A stretch of 38,274 bases of DNA from JAGPFW01 sp964535155 (GCA_964535155.1 CAZHSR010000003.1:1-38274); one strand, 5' to 3'; numbered from the stretch's first letter, positions 17,837 through 26,638 are shown. Notes: generated by a model from the sequence alone, not told the origin. A program made the numbers and translations.

Positions 17837-18954
17837 TTTTTCCAAACTATTCTACTATAAAAAAAGAAATTCCATATTAGGCCAAGTGCAACTCCTATGA
17901 TGAAGGCAAAATTGGCTACTAATTGGGAATCGCCTAATAAGTCTAGTGTGAGGGGAATTAAAATGCTGCTTCTAAAATAGATGGGGACATAGGAAATTAA
18001 GTAGTATAAAGGGGCTTTTTTTAAAATTTTTATAGGGTCGGTGATTTTTTGTTTGTTAAAAGACCAAAAGTTATTAAAAATGTAGGTAACATTTATTGCA
18101 ATAAAGCCAGAAAGTGCACTGGATCTTGATTCTGATAAAGAGGTTGACCATAGGAAGATATTAAATAAGCCAATGTCAGTAAAAAATCCCAAGAAACCAA
18201 CTAACCCAAATTTTATAAAACTTTCTAACTCTTTTAACCTTAATGTAATAACAACTCTTAAAGAATCCATCATGTTATTTTTTTCCATTTTAGAATCGCC
18301 TCGATCCCTTAATCCAAATTCTATGGGGACTTCTTTTATGCCTGCCCCCAATCGATGCATTTTGTGCAAAAGGTCTATTTTATAGGCAAATCCTTGGGAA
18401 AGAATGCTGTCTAAATCAAGTTTGTCCACAAATCCTTTTACTCTTGAGGCTTTAAAACCAGAAGTAAAGTCATTGACATTAAATATGCCTAAAACGAGTT
18501 TAGAAAAGATGTTTCCACCTACGCTCAGAAACTTTCGTATAAATGTCCATTCTTTGGGGATACTCCCCCCCTTTACAAATCTAGAACCAATGGCGTAATC
18601 AGCACCATTTTCTATTGCTTGTAAAAGTCTAGGGACATCATTAGGGTCATGCTGAAAATCTGCGTCCATTTCTACTATTACATCCGCGTGCATCTCTTCC
18701 ATGGCGTGTTTGAAGCCATAAATATAAGCAGCACCAAGGCCTCGTTTTTCAGGCTCTAATAACAAATGCACGCTTTTATATTGATCAGAGAAATTTTGTA
18801 CAACTTCGCCCGTTCCATCGGGGGAGTTGCCGTCAACAACTAAAATATCAAATTCACCTGAAAACTCAGTCTCTAAAATAGGCACTAATACAGGAATAAG
18901 TTTTTCAATATTTTCTCTTTCATTATATGTAGGAACAACAATTACTGCCTTCAT
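17833..18954 (-). CDS. DPM1-like polyprenyl-phosphate mannose synthase fused to a GtrA-like domain
   Basis: 373 residues in two parts. Residues 1 to about 225 are GT2: VPTYNERENIEKLIP, VVDGNSPDGTGEV, EMDADFQHDP and FTSGFKASR. Residues about 235-373 hold four hydrophobic segments typical of GtrA (KFGLVGFLGFFTDIGLF, FNNFWSFN). This domain order is known from archaeal and bacterial DPM1-GtrA fusions, which make polyprenyl-phosphate mannose (or a related sugar) and may help move it across the membrane. It overlaps the ALG5-like gene by 4 bp and lies four bases after the small membrane protein gene; no Shine-Dalgarno site is visible. Confidence 0.87.
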   Translation of the reverse strand: MKAVIVVPTYNERENIEKLIPVLVPILETEFSGEFDILVVDGNSPDGTGEVVQNFSDQYKSVHLLLEPEKRGLGAAYIYGFKHAMEEMHADVIVEMDADFQHDPNDVPRLLQAIENGADYAIGSRFVKGGSIPKEWTFIRKFLSVGGNIFSKLVLGIFNVNDFTSGFKASRVKGFVDKLDLDSILSQGFAYKIDLLHKMHRLGAGIKEVPIEFGLRDRGDSKMEKNNMMDSLRVVITLRLKELESFIKFGLVGFLGFFTDIGLFNIFLWSTSLSESRSSALSGFIAINVTYIFNNFWSFNKQKITDPIKILKKAPLYYLISYVPIYFRSSILIPLTLDLLGDSQLVANFAFIIGVALGLIWNFFFYSRIVWKK

Positions 18955-18958
18955 ATTT

Positions 18959-19213
18959 TTATATCGTCACAAAAAGTATCATTAAAAGGAAGGCTACTAA
19001 ACTAAAGAGGATGTATTCAATAACAACCAATTTTGTAACCCTGTCTTCTAACGCATGATGAAATATACCCCAAAATATGTAAAAAATACATCCAGCGAGG
19101 CCAATGAAAATTTGAATGGGAGTATTAAATCTAAAAAGTACAAAGAAAGCTCCTAGTAAAGCCATTCCAGAAACTAATAGTGCATAATGTTTAAAGTGAG
19201 ATTCTTTTTTCAT
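18959..19213 (-). CDS. Small three-helix membrane protein, function unknown
   Basis: 84 residues from the ATG at 19213, which overlaps the upstream stop as ATGA and has AGGA nine bases upstream; a longer start at 19243 is less likely. Three hydrophobic segments surround a short loop with IFHHALEDRVTK. I do not recognise the family. Tight coupling to the CAP-domain gene and the DPM1-like gene suggests an accessory role at the membrane in the same envelope pathway; that is inference only. Confidence 0.75.
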   Translation of the reverse strand: MKKESHFKHYALLVSGMALLGAFFVLFRFNTPIQIFIGLAGCIFYIFWGIFHHALEDRVTKLVVIEYILFSLVAFLLMILFVTI

Positions 19214-20235
19214 AAGATTTTTCCTGGTGACAGGACCAACCAAATACTTCCAAATACAAATAGCAAAAATAGTAAATGCGCAAAAGTATGACCTGTTACT
19301 TTTCTTATGCCTTTTTTACGGGAATACCACATATCTCCCATTAAAAGCAGAGATAAAAATGTAATAAAACTAAACCCTATGAGATTTGTAGCTCCAACTA
19401 TATCGATAAATTGCTTCGGGGGCTCTGAAGTTGAAACTACCAAGCCTGATTCTGTGCCTTCTATAGGGAGAGGCTGATCTAACTCTGACGAATTAGCAGT
19501 TCCTGCTGTGGAAGGAATTGCAGTTGCAGGAGTTTCTTGAGTTACAGGAACTTCAACAGGTCTCTCTGGAAGGGAATCAGGCTCTGCCGAACTTAAATAA
19601 GTAGGAACTCGTGGCTTCCCAAAAGTTTGAACGACTAAAGTGGTTTCATAACCATCCAAAATTCCATTTACCACGGCAAAACCAATATCCTGATAATTTG
19701 AGCCTAATAAGTTCTCTCTATGCGAAGGGGATTCATACCAAGCATCCACAACCTCTTTTGAAGAATTAAAGTTTTTTGCTAAATTTTCACCCGCATAGGA
19801 ATAGTCATAACCCGCACTAACAATGAAATCCCAAGGCTCTGTACCATCTGGGGAGACATGTGCCCAATAATTTTTTGCAAACATATCCTTGGCTTTTGCC
19901 TGAGCGGCAACAGAAAGGGAAGAATCTATTTTTAAAGGGGCTAAACCTTCCAAGGCTCTGCGGTCATTTGTATATTTTAAAAGCTCTTCAATGTAAATGT
20001 CAGAGGCATAACCTAAAATTCCTGGTAAAAATTTGGGGGCTAACTTGAAACTGGCCAAAACAATGGAGAAAAACAGAGAGTAAATAAGCAAGGCAGTGTG
20101 GGACAAAAACGGGGATCTTTGCCTTTTTTCCTCTTGTGGGAGGAATGTATGCAAAAACGAATATTTTTTAATTGCGTTTGTATCTTGGCGCCAGTCCTCA
20201 ACAATACTATTTTGGGCACTTTTATTTTTAGGCAT
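19210..20235 (-). CDS. CAP/SCP-domain (YkwD-like) membrane-anchored extracellular protein
   Basis: 341 residues from the ATG at 20235. A basic N-terminal region is followed by one helix (ALLIYSLFFSIVLASF). A CAP domain follows, with LLKYTNDRRALEGLAPL, WAHVSPDGTEPWDFI, AGENLAKNF and WYESPSHRENLLG. A Pro/Thr/Ser/Glu-rich stretch and two more helices end the protein. CAP domains are extracellular and occur in bacterial spore-coat and surface proteins; no enzymatic role is established. The in-frame extension to 20271 runs into the HU terminator and is rejected. TATAAT ends seven bases before the ATG, so this is a likely leaderless first gene of the glycan operon. Confidence 0.85.
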   Translation of the reverse strand: MPKNKSAQNSIVEDWRQDTNAIKKYSFLHTFLPQEEKRQRSPFLSHTALLIYSLFFSIVLASFKLAPKFLPGILGYASDIYIEELLKYTNDRRALEGLAPLKIDSSLSVAAQAKAKDMFAKNYWAHVSPDGTEPWDFIVSAGYDYSYAGENLAKNFNSSKEVVDAWYESPSHRENLLGSNYQDIGFAVVNGILDGYETTLVVQTFGKPRVPTYLSSAEPDSLPERPVEVPVTQETPATAIPSTAGTANSSELDQPLPIEGTESGLVVSTSEPPKQFIDIVGATNLIGFSFITFLSLLLMGDMWYSRKKGIRKVTGHTFAHLLFLLFVFGSIWLVLSPGKIL

Positions 20236-20242
20236 TAAATTG

Positions 20243-20248
20243 ATTATA
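20243..20248 (-). promoter_or_regulatory. -10 element TATAAT, 7 nt before the CAP-gene ATG at 20235
   Basis: Perfect hexamer just after the HU terminator; it probably drives the long minus-strand glycan operon. Confidence 0.6.
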
Positions 20249-20269
20249 AAGGAAGTTTCACTCCCATAC

Positions 20270-20296
20270 AAAAACCCCGCAAAAGCGGGGCTTTTG
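20270..20296 (-). terminator. Rho-independent terminator after the HU gene (possibly bidirectional)
   Basis: On the minus strand, GCCCCGC-TTTT-GCGGGG is followed by TTTTTG. The stem is 20275-20280 with 20285-20290 and the loop is four bases. It ends the recA-rny-HU side and separates it from the CAP/glycan operon. Confidence 0.9.
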
Positions 20297-20315
20297 TATA
20301 AAAGCGAAAAAAGAA

Positions 20316-20591
20316 TTACTCCTTTACTTCGTCTTTTAATCCTTTTCCTGAACGGAAGGCTGGTGTCTTTGTGGCAGGGATTCTCATAGGAGCTCCAGTT
20401 TGAGGATTTCTACCCATTCTAGCGGCTCTACTTCTCACTTCAAATGTTCCAAAACCTGTCCAAGTAACTTTTTCACCTTTGGAAAGAGCTGAGGATACAA
20501 CATCAGCTACTGCATCAACGGCTTTCTTGGCATCAACTTTGGTTAATCCTGCCATATCAGCTACCATATCGATTAATTGTGTTTTTGTCAT
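20316..20591 (-). CDS. HU-family DNA-binding protein
   Basis: 91 residues, the usual HU size. MTKTQLIDMVADMAGLTK opens the dimerisation helices. VTWTGFGTFEVRSRAARMGRNPQTGAPM is the conserved core with the DNA-binding arm, including the RNPQTG tip whose proline intercalates in DNA. The start at 20591 is supported by AAAGGGGG about 12 bases upstream; the frame to 20642 overlaps the preceding gene and is rejected. HU bends and compacts DNA as a dimer. It is probably co-transcribed with the YmdB-like gene, 47 bases upstream, and is followed by a strong terminator. Confidence 0.95.
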   Translation of the reverse strand: MTKTQLIDMVADMAGLTKVDAKKAVDAVADVVSSALSKGEKVTWTGFGTFEVRSRAARMGRNPQTGAPMRIPATKTPAFRSGKGLKDEVKE

Positions 20592-20638
20592 TGTGTTAGT
20601 GCACCCCCTTTCAAAAAAACTGCCTGGCTTAATAATTT

Positions 20639-21412
20639 TCAAGAGTCAAGACGAGTTATCGTCTTTGTGACTGAATCTAATAATACACTTCTAAACGCTG
20701 TTGCGCCAGTCTTTTCCCAATCGAATTTTTGTGCCCTTGCTGTAAGGAAGGAATTTATGATTATATCAGCCTTAACCCCAAGTACTGAGTCAATATTTCC
20801 TGTCATGCCAACATCGGTTACAAACATAGTTCCGTTTAATAAAGTTCTAAAGTCACATGTTGGAATATGCGTATGAGTACCTACAATTGCGTCAACTTTT
20901 CCGTCTAAATAAAAAGCTAGAGCATTTTTTTCACTTGTGGCTTCGGCATGGAAATCTATTAAGGAAAAGACATTTTTTTCGCCTGAATATTTGGCTAAAA
21001 TTTTCTCTGCAGTCGTAAAAGGATCTTCTAAATAAGCCATTTTGGAAGAAAATGAAGTTCTACCTAATAAGTTAATTAAAAGTAGATAACCTTTATCACC
21101 AAGATCAAAAAGTTCATAACCTTTCCCTGGAGCTTCAGCAGGGTAATTTGCTGCTCTTATAACAGGTAAATCTTCAATCTCGGATTCAAAGTCTTTGTTA
21201 TGAAAAATATGATCACCACCTGTAAAGAAATTAACTCCCACATCCATCATTTCCTTTATAGTCTTTTCAGAGGCACCCCTTCCATGACAAAGATTATCTG
21301 CACAACCAACAACTACATCTATGGAATGTTCTTTAATTAATCCGGGCAAAACACTTTTAACTTTGTCTCTGCCTGGACTTCCAACTATGTCGCCAATAAA
21401 AAGTACTTTCAT
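20639..21412 (-). CDS. ymdB: YmdB-like metallophosphoesterase (TIGR00282 family)
   Basis: 257 residues, the family length. GDIVGSPGR carries the first metal-binding Asp (D8), DFHAEATSEK a histidine near 155, and GTHTHIPTCD the H180/H182 pair. YmdB of Bacillus is a phosphodiesterase encoded next to rny and affects biofilm and motility decisions; rny is two genes upstream here as well. By comparison with the family as I remember it, the metal-site GEN and GNH motifs read ADN (D39) and GDH (D67) here, so two ligands are replaced by Asp. AAAGG precedes the ATG, which overlaps the upstream stop as ATGA. Confidence 0.88.
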   Translation of the reverse strand: MKVLFIGDIVGSPGRDKVKSVLPGLIKEHSIDVVVGCADNLCHGRGASEKTIKEMMDVGVNFFTGGDHIFHNKDFESEIEDLPVIRAANYPAEAPGKGYELFDLGDKGYLLLINLLGRTSFSSKMAYLEDPFTTAEKILAKYSGEKNVFSLIDFHAEATSEKNALAFYLDGKVDAIVGTHTHIPTCDFRTLLNGTMFVTDVGMTGNIDSVLGVKADIIINSFLTARAQKFDWEKTGATAFRSVLLDSVTKTITRLDS

Positions 21413-21621
21413 TTTTCTACCTTTCTAATGTGAAAATTATCTACCTCGTACATGTCTAAAATTTTGACAGGTTCCGATGCGGAAAGGATGAAAATGTAAA
21501 TCCCTCCTATTAACAAGGCCAAACCTGCAACAATAAGAAAACTCTTTAAAACAGAGCTTACTACCCTAACAACAAAGGAATAAACAAGTATTAATGCTAT
21601 TACAAGCAATATATAGTACAT
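21409..21621 (-). CDS. Small two-helix membrane protein between rny and ymdB
   Basis: 70 residues. Two hydrophobic segments (YILLVIALILVYSFVV and FLIVAGLALLIGGIYIFIL) are separated by a short basic loop, followed by a soluble tail ending in HIRKVEK. I do not recognise a family. It starts one base after the rny stop codon and overlaps the ymdB start by ATGA, so it is translated in the same unit. It could help place RNase Y or the phosphoesterase at the membrane, which is a guess from position alone. Confidence 0.7.
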   Translation of the reverse strand: MYYILLVIALILVYSFVVRVVSSVLKSFLIVAGLALLIGGIYIFILSASEPVKILDMYEVDNFHIRKVEK

Positions 21622-21622
21622 A

Positions 21623-23281
21623 TTAGCGAGCGGTTTCAGTGATCCTAGTTTCTCTTATTACAGTAACATTTACAACACCAGGATAATTTTGCTCTAATTC
21701 TATTTTACGGGCTATTTCCCTTGCTAGCAAGGCTGTGGAAGCGTCATCAACTACTTTAGGCTCTACAAAAACGCGAACCTCTCTTCCAGCGGAAATAGCG
21801 TAAGCCTTTTCAACTCCATCAAAGGTTAAAGCGGCGTCTTCTAACTCCTTCATTCGCTTGGAGAAGGACTCATAATCTTCAGATCTAGCACCTGGTCTAG
21901 CACCACTAATATGGTCTGCTAAAGCTACAAGAGCGGACTCTATAGAGCTATATTTATCACCATGATGTTCTTTTATACAGGTTAAAATCTCTTCTGAAAT
22001 ACCTTTTTCTTGCAAGTATTCAATTCCATGGTCAACATGACTTCCCTTTCCATCAGGGGATAAGACTTTTCCTATGTCATGGAGAAGACATCCCACTTTT
22101 ACGGTCTCTACATTTGCACCTAATTCTCTAGCTAAAACCATGCCTATATTTGCTACTTCTAAGGTGTGTTTAATTAGATTTTGGCCATAAGAAAAGCGAT
22201 ATTTAAATTTGCCTAAAACACTAACTATATCTTTTGGTAGATCATAAACACCTAACATGTGGCACAATTTGTCACCTTCTTTGTAAATTATGTGTTCCAT
22301 GTCTTTTTGGGTTTCTTGGACGAGGTCTTCTATTCTAACGGGCTGAATTCTGCCATCTGCTAGGAGTCGTTCCATTGCTACACGCCCAACTTCCCTTCGT
22401 ACGGGGTCAAAACATGAGATTATGATGTCTCCTGGGGATGAGTCCAGATCTAACTCCACTCCTGTTAGCTTTTCAAAAGTCATAATATTTCGTCCCTCTT
22501 TTCCAATGATTCTTCCTTTCATATCAGCTTCTGGAAGCTTAATTTTTGCAGTTGTGTGCTCAACAACATAATCTGTCGTGCCATGAGAAAGCGCATCTAA
22601 AAGTATTTCCTGAGACTTTTGATCTGCTGTCTTTTTTATATCTTCCTCTAATTGGCGAATCCTTTTTGCTTTTTCCTCTTGTAGATCCTTATCAAATCTT
22701 GATAGTAACAGCTCGCGAGCTTCTTCTCTTGTAAGTGAAGAAACCTCTTGTAGCTTTTTCTTTTGATTATCCAAAATCTGATCTATTTCTTCCTTTTTCT
22801 TTTCTATTGCCTCTTTTGTTGCGTTAATTGAGTCAGCCTTTTCTTTTAACTCTTCTTTTTGGGCATCAATTTTTGCCTCTGTTACAGCTAAATTCTTTTC
22901 AGATTCCGAAACTTCTTCGCGTATTTTTGATGCCTTTTCTGTGGCCTCATTTGTAATTTGAAGAGCTTTATCTTTTGCCTCTAATAAAATCTCCTTGGCA
23001 CGATTTTTTGCCTCTCTAACAAGCTGCAGCTCATCTATTTTGGATGAAACGGGTTCTGTTGGCGTAGTTACTGGTTCTTGTGGCAAAACTACCGGAGGTA
23101 CCTGATCCACCACTGGGGCTTCTTCTGTTACAGGCGTCTCTTCCGAAGGGATCTGCTCCCCATCCGAAGGGATCTCCGCGTCTTTAGCATCCGACTGACC
23201 AACCTTTTTACTTTGAATAGAATACGCCACACCACCGCCCACAACTGCAGAAATTAAGAGTCCTAAAAGTATAAATTCCAT
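21623..23281 (-). CDS. rny: Ribonuclease Y
   Basis: 552 residues. One N-terminal membrane helix is followed by an unusual Pro/Glu/Thr-rich linker at about residues 35-85, then a long coiled coil to about residue 230. A KH domain follows (MKGRIIGKEGRNI), then an HD domain with metal site LLHDIGK and a later DHISGARPG. RNase Y is the membrane-bound endoribonuclease that starts mRNA decay in many bacteria lacking RNase E. AAAGGA lies seven bases before the ATG, and a small hairpin (TGGCT-TTAAAT-AGCCA) sits just upstream of it. The gene order recA-recX-rny-(small)-ymdB resembles the known recA-rny-ymdB linkage. Confidence 0.95.
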   Translation of the reverse strand: MEFILLGLLISAVVGGGVAYSIQSKKVGQSDAKDAEIPSDGEQIPSEETPVTEEAPVVDQVPPVVLPQEPVTTPTEPVSSKIDELQLVREAKNRAKEILLEAKDKALQITNEATEKASKIREEVSESEKNLAVTEAKIDAQKEELKEKADSINATKEAIEKKKEEIDQILDNQKKKLQEVSSLTREEARELLLSRFDKDLQEEKAKRIRQLEEDIKKTADQKSQEILLDALSHGTTDYVVEHTTAKIKLPEADMKGRIIGKEGRNIMTFEKLTGVELDLDSSPGDIIISCFDPVRREVGRVAMERLLADGRIQPVRIEDLVQETQKDMEHIIYKEGDKLCHMLGVYDLPKDIVSVLGKFKYRFSYGQNLIKHTLEVANIGMVLARELGANVETVKVGCLLHDIGKVLSPDGKGSHVDHGIEYLQEKGISEEILTCIKEHHGDKYSSIESALVALADHISGARPGARSEDYESFSKRMKELEDAALTFDGVEKAYAISAGREVRVFVEPKVVDDASTALLAREIARKIELEQNYPGVVNVTVIRETRITETAR

Positions 23282-23432
23282 AAATTCCTTTCTTTTGGCT
23301 ATTTAAAGCCACAAATTCAATTAATATATTAAGAAAGAGAAAAATGGAAAGGATTAAAAAACCCGCAATTTCCCAGTATTAAGCCGTAAAGTATGATTGT
23401 AGTTATTAAAATAAATCATATTTTTTGTCCAT

Positions 23433-23455
23433 AAAAATCCATTTTCCTCAATGGA
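23433..23455 (-). terminator. Rho-independent terminator after recX
   Basis: On the minus strand, TCCATT-gaggaa-AATGGA is followed by TTTTT. The stem pairs 23450-23455 with 23438-23443. It begins about ten bases after the recX stop codon and separates recA-recX from rny. Confidence 0.7.
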
Positions 23456-23462
23456 GTCAATT

Positions 23463-23942
23463 TTAGTTTCTTTTGAGTTTTCTGTCAACAAAGGTACAAA
23501 TGGTGTTGTAATTAAACCCTCTCTGTCTTAAATAGTGAATTATTTTTGCAGGGTCATCAGAATTATATTTTTCTATATTTTTTTGTATTAAATTCTTTTC
23601 ATCTTCCAAAGAGTAGTGAAAATTAAGTGCTTTTTCGCATATCTGCTTGGGCACACCTTTTTTTCTTAAAAATTGAGTTACATAGTGAGGACCTTTTGGC
23701 TTGGATTTCTTTTTTTGCTCTTCAATATAAGAAATAGCATAGTCCAAATCATCTATGTAACCAATTTCTTGTAATCTCTTTATAGCCTCATTTGTTAAGT
23801 TCTCTTTTTCCTCCGCGGATACTTCCTCAAAGGGGTGCAAAAAGTTTAGAGACTTTTGTTTTACTTCATATTCAGTACGAGGTTTATATGAAAGGTACTT
23901 CAATATGTAATTCTGTAAGTCAACAAAAATCTCTTCGGACAT
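23463..23942 (-). CDS. recX: Regulatory protein RecX
   Basis: 159 residues made of three-helix repeats: LSYKPRTEYEVKQKSL, RLQEIGYIDDLDYAISYIEEQ and GPHYVTQFLRKKGVPKQICEKAL, ending in YLRQRGFNYNTI. This is the tandem-repeat form of RecX, which binds RecA filaments and limits their activity. It begins seven bases after the recA stop codon, the usual linkage, and a terminator follows directly. No Shine-Dalgarno site is seen, so it is probably translated by coupling to recA. Confidence 0.9.
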   Translation of the reverse strand: MSEEIFVDLQNYILKYLSYKPRTEYEVKQKSLNFLHPFEEVSAEEKENLTNEAIKRLQEIGYIDDLDYAISYIEEQKKKSKPKGPHYVTQFLRKKGVPKQICEKALNFHYSLEDEKNLIQKNIEKYNSDDPAKIIHYLRQRGFNYNTICTFVDRKLKRN

Positions 23943-23948
23943 TTAGCG

Positions 23949-25049
23949 TTATTCTTTATCAGGAACTGCTTCTGGAACATCCTTTGGTACTTCCGGATTC
24001 TTATTTGTTGTTCCAATTGCAAAGTTTTTATTTAGGGTATCTCGAACTTCCTTCTCTAAAGAATCCCTTATTTTTGTATTTTCCTTTAGATAAGCAATAG
24101 AATTTACGCGACCCTGACCTATTTTTTCACCCTTATAGCTATACCAAGCACCACTTTTTTCTACCAATTCCATATTTGCACCCACATCCAACAAGTTTCC
24201 TTCTCTACTAATTCCTTCGTTAAACATAATGTCAAATTCTGCGGTCTTAAAAGGAGGGGCAACCTTGTTTTTTACAACCTTAACGCGCACTCTGTTTCCC
24301 TGAAATTCATCCCCATCTTTTATGGATTCAATTCTTCGGATTTCCATTCTCACAGAGGCGTAAAATCTTAATGCCTTACCTCCACTAGTTACTTCTGGGT
24401 TTCCAAACATTACTCCTATATTGGTTCTTAACTGATTAGTAAAAATAACAGTGGTGCGGGACTTATTTACAATTGAAGTAATCCGTCTCAAAGCCTTACT
24501 CATTAATCTGGCCTGTAAAGCAATGGTTGAATCCCCTATTTCTCCTTCCAATTCTGCCTGTGGTACTAATGCCGCAACAGAGTCTATAGCTATTACATCC
24601 AAAGCGTTAGATCTAATTAAGGTTTCGGCTATTTCTAAAGCTTGTTCTCCAGTATCTGGTTGAGAAACTAAAAGCTCTTCCACATTTACTCCAGTTTTTT
24701 CAGCGTACATGGGGTCAAAAGCGTTTTCAGCATCAATTAAAGCAGCGGTTCCTCCAGCTTTTTGAGCCTCAGCAATAATATGTTGTACTAAAGTAGTCTT
24801 ACCCGAAGATTCTGGACCATAAATTTCTACAATTCTTCCTCTTGGGACGCCTCCAACTCCTAAAGCTATATCTAAAGCAATGGAACCTGTAGGGATTACA
24901 TCAATTCTCACTTTTGCCTTATCACCTAATTTCATAACTGCACCTACTCCAAAATCCTTTTCAATCTGAGACAAAGCTGACTTCAAAGCCATTTGCTTTG
25001 GATCTTTGGATTCAACTTTTTGCTCATTAATATCTTTTTGGGTTGCCAT
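23949..25049 (-). CDS. recA: Recombinase RecA
   Basis: 366 residues from the ATG at 25049, with AAAGGA nine bases upstream; an in-frame start at 25112 would lie within the promoter. Walker A GPESSGKTT is at residues 78-86. AIDSVAALVPQAELEGEIGDS and TVIFTNQLRTNIGVMFGNPE form the Walker B and L2 DNA-binding regions. GQGRVNSIAYL lies in the C-terminal domain. RecA forms filaments on single-stranded DNA for strand exchange and triggers LexA cleavage where LexA exists. No LexA-type operator is evident in the promoter, though operators of this lineage are not known to me. Confidence 0.98.
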   Translation of the reverse strand: MATQKDINEQKVESKDPKQMALKSALSQIEKDFGVGAVMKLGDKAKVRIDVIPTGSIALDIALGVGGVPRGRIVEIYGPESSGKTTLVQHIIAEAQKAGGTAALIDAENAFDPMYAEKTGVNVEELLVSQPDTGEQALEIAETLIRSNALDVIAIDSVAALVPQAELEGEIGDSTIALQARLMSKALRRITSIVNKSRTTVIFTNQLRTNIGVMFGNPEVTSGGKALRFYASVRMEIRRIESIKDGDEFQGNRVRVKVVKNKVAPPFKTAEFDIMFNEGISREGNLLDVGANMELVEKSGAWYSYKGEKIGQGRVNSIAYLKENTKIRDSLEKEVRDTLNKNFAIGTTNKNPEVPKDVPEAVPDKE

Positions 25050-25083
25050 AATATTTTTCCTTTCAAAAAATTCTAATAAATCA

Positions 25084-25112
25084 ATTCTATTGGAATAATC
25101 ATTTTGAATCAA
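25084..25112 (-). promoter_or_regulatory. Sigma70-type promoter of recA
   Basis: -35 TTGATT at 25107-25112 and -10 TAGAAT at 25084-25089, with a 17-base spacer. It predicts a leader of about 28 bases containing the Shine-Dalgarno site, so recA is not leaderless. Confidence 0.7.
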
Positions 25113-25148
25113 CGACTATATTCTAGTTTAAATAGATGTTTTTGCTAG

Positions 25149-26603
25149 TTATAGGATTTCTATTGCCATTTTAAGCCTATTTAACACTACTTCCTTGTCT
25201 ATTTTAGATAGAAAATCAAACAAAGGAGGCGTGGCTTTTTGCCCACTTACCGCCAGTCTTAGGGTCATAAATGCCTCTTTTGGGGAATATCCAAACTTGG
25301 TTAAGGCCTCATGAGAAACCTTATCTAGCTCTTCAGAATTCCAATTCTCTACATTCTCGTACAAACCGTAAAACTTTTGCAAAATCTCCGGGGTCTTTTC
25401 CTTTCCATAAGAAGTCAAATCTTCGGTTGAGATTTTTGGATCTTTAAAAAAGTACACTACCAAACTAGGAAATTCTGATAACAACTTCATTCGTTCCTTA
25501 ACTAGTTCAGTAATTTCTGCCATATACTCATCGGAAGCTTCTCCAATGCCTAAATCTACGCCAAATTCTTTAGCCCATTTTTTTACTTTTTGCCACAGCT
25601 CCACCGAAGTTAGCCCGCGAATATAATAACCATTCATCCAAAGGAGCTTTTGCCTATCAAACGCAACTAAATCAGTTTTATGCACTTTTTCCAACGAAAA
25701 ATCGGCAATAAACTCACCCAACGAGTAAATTTCCTTTTCTGTACCAGGATTCCAACCTAAAAACATTAAAAAGTTAAGTAAGGCCTCTGGCAAATAACCT
25801 TCACTAAGAAAATCTATGGCAAAAACCCCACCATGCCTCTTTGACATTTTTACATTACTACCTATTTCCTTTAAAACAGGTAAGTGAGCTACTAAAGGCA
25901 ATTCCCACCCAAAATATTTATATAACAAAACATGCTTTGGAGTAGAAGGAAGCCATTCCACGCCTCGAATAATGTGGGTAATTTCCATTAAATGGTCATC
26001 AACAACAACTCCCAAATGATATGTTGGATAACCATCGGATTTAAGAAGTACTGTATCGTCAATGTCATTGGAATTTACGCTTGTATCCCCCAAGATTTCG
26101 TCATGAAATGAAATTTCCTCATTTTCAGGAACATTTAACCTTATTACATAGGGAATTCCTGCATTCAATTTAGACTCAATCTCACTTTTAGAAAGCTTTA
26201 AGCATCTTTTATCATATTTTGTAACAGGCAAACCTTGAGATTTTTGCTCATTTCGCATAGTATCAAGCTCTTCCGAAGTACAAAAACAATAATAAGCTTT
26301 GCCTTTTGCTACCAATTCTTCGGCATACTTTTTATATAAATCTAATCTTTCAGATTGAACATAAGGGGCATGAGGACCGTCAACTTCTGGGCCTTCATCC
26401 CAGCTTAAACCATAGTCTTTAACAACTTGTAATAGCCTTTCTAAAGAGCCTTCCACATATCGATTACGGTCTGTATCTTCAATTCTTAAAACAAATTTTC
26501 CTTCTTGTTGCTTGGCAAAAGCCCAGTTATACAAAAAAGTCCGCATACTACCAATATGAAATTCACCTGTAGGGCTTGGAGCCATTCTTACTCTAACTGA
26601 CAT
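25149..26603 (-). CDS. gltX: Glutamyl-tRNA synthetase
   Basis: 484 residues, class I. The HIGH motif is PSPTGEFHIGSMR near residues 9-21 and the KMSKS motif is KMSKRHG near residue 253. FDRQKLLWMNGYYIRGL marks the anticodon-side domain. Bacteria without GlnRS use this enzyme to charge both tRNA-Glu and tRNA-Gln, followed by GatCAB; no GlnRS is in the window, so discrimination is undecided. TAAAAT ends six bases before the ATG, another leaderless-type start, and the promoter lies back to back with that of the plus-strand gene at 26646. Confidence 0.97.
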   Translation of the reverse strand: MSVRVRMAPSPTGEFHIGSMRTFLYNWAFAKQQEGKFVLRIEDTDRNRYVEGSLERLLQVVKDYGLSWDEGPEVDGPHAPYVQSERLDLYKKYAEELVAKGKAYYCFCTSEELDTMRNEQKSQGLPVTKYDKRCLKLSKSEIESKLNAGIPYVIRLNVPENEEISFHDEILGDTSVNSNDIDDTVLLKSDGYPTYHLGVVVDDHLMEITHIIRGVEWLPSTPKHVLLYKYFGWELPLVAHLPVLKEIGSNVKMSKRHGGVFAIDFLSEGYLPEALLNFLMFLGWNPGTEKEIYSLGEFIADFSLEKVHKTDLVAFDRQKLLWMNGYYIRGLTSVELWQKVKKWAKEFGVDLGIGEASDEYMAEITELVKERMKLLSEFPSLVVYFFKDPKISTEDLTSYGKEKTPEILQKFYGLYENVENWNSEELDKVSHEALTKFGYSPKEAFMTLRLAVSGQKATPPLFDFLSKIDKEVVLNRLKMAIEIL

Positions 26604-26609
26604 GATGTG

Positions 26610-26615
26610 ATTTTA
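26610..26615 (-). promoter_or_regulatory. -10-like TAAAAT, 6 nt before the gltX ATG
   Basis: Five of six bases match consensus; the spacing equals that of other leaderless candidates. Confidence 0.45.
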
Positions 26616-26632
26616 ACATGAAACTTTTGTAA

Positions 26633-26638
26633 TATAAT
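26633..26638 (+). promoter_or_regulatory. -10 TATAAT, 7 nt before the ATG at 26646
   Basis: Perfect hexamer in the 42-bp divergent gap with gltX, leaving no room for a leader with a ribosome binding site. Confidence 0.6.
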
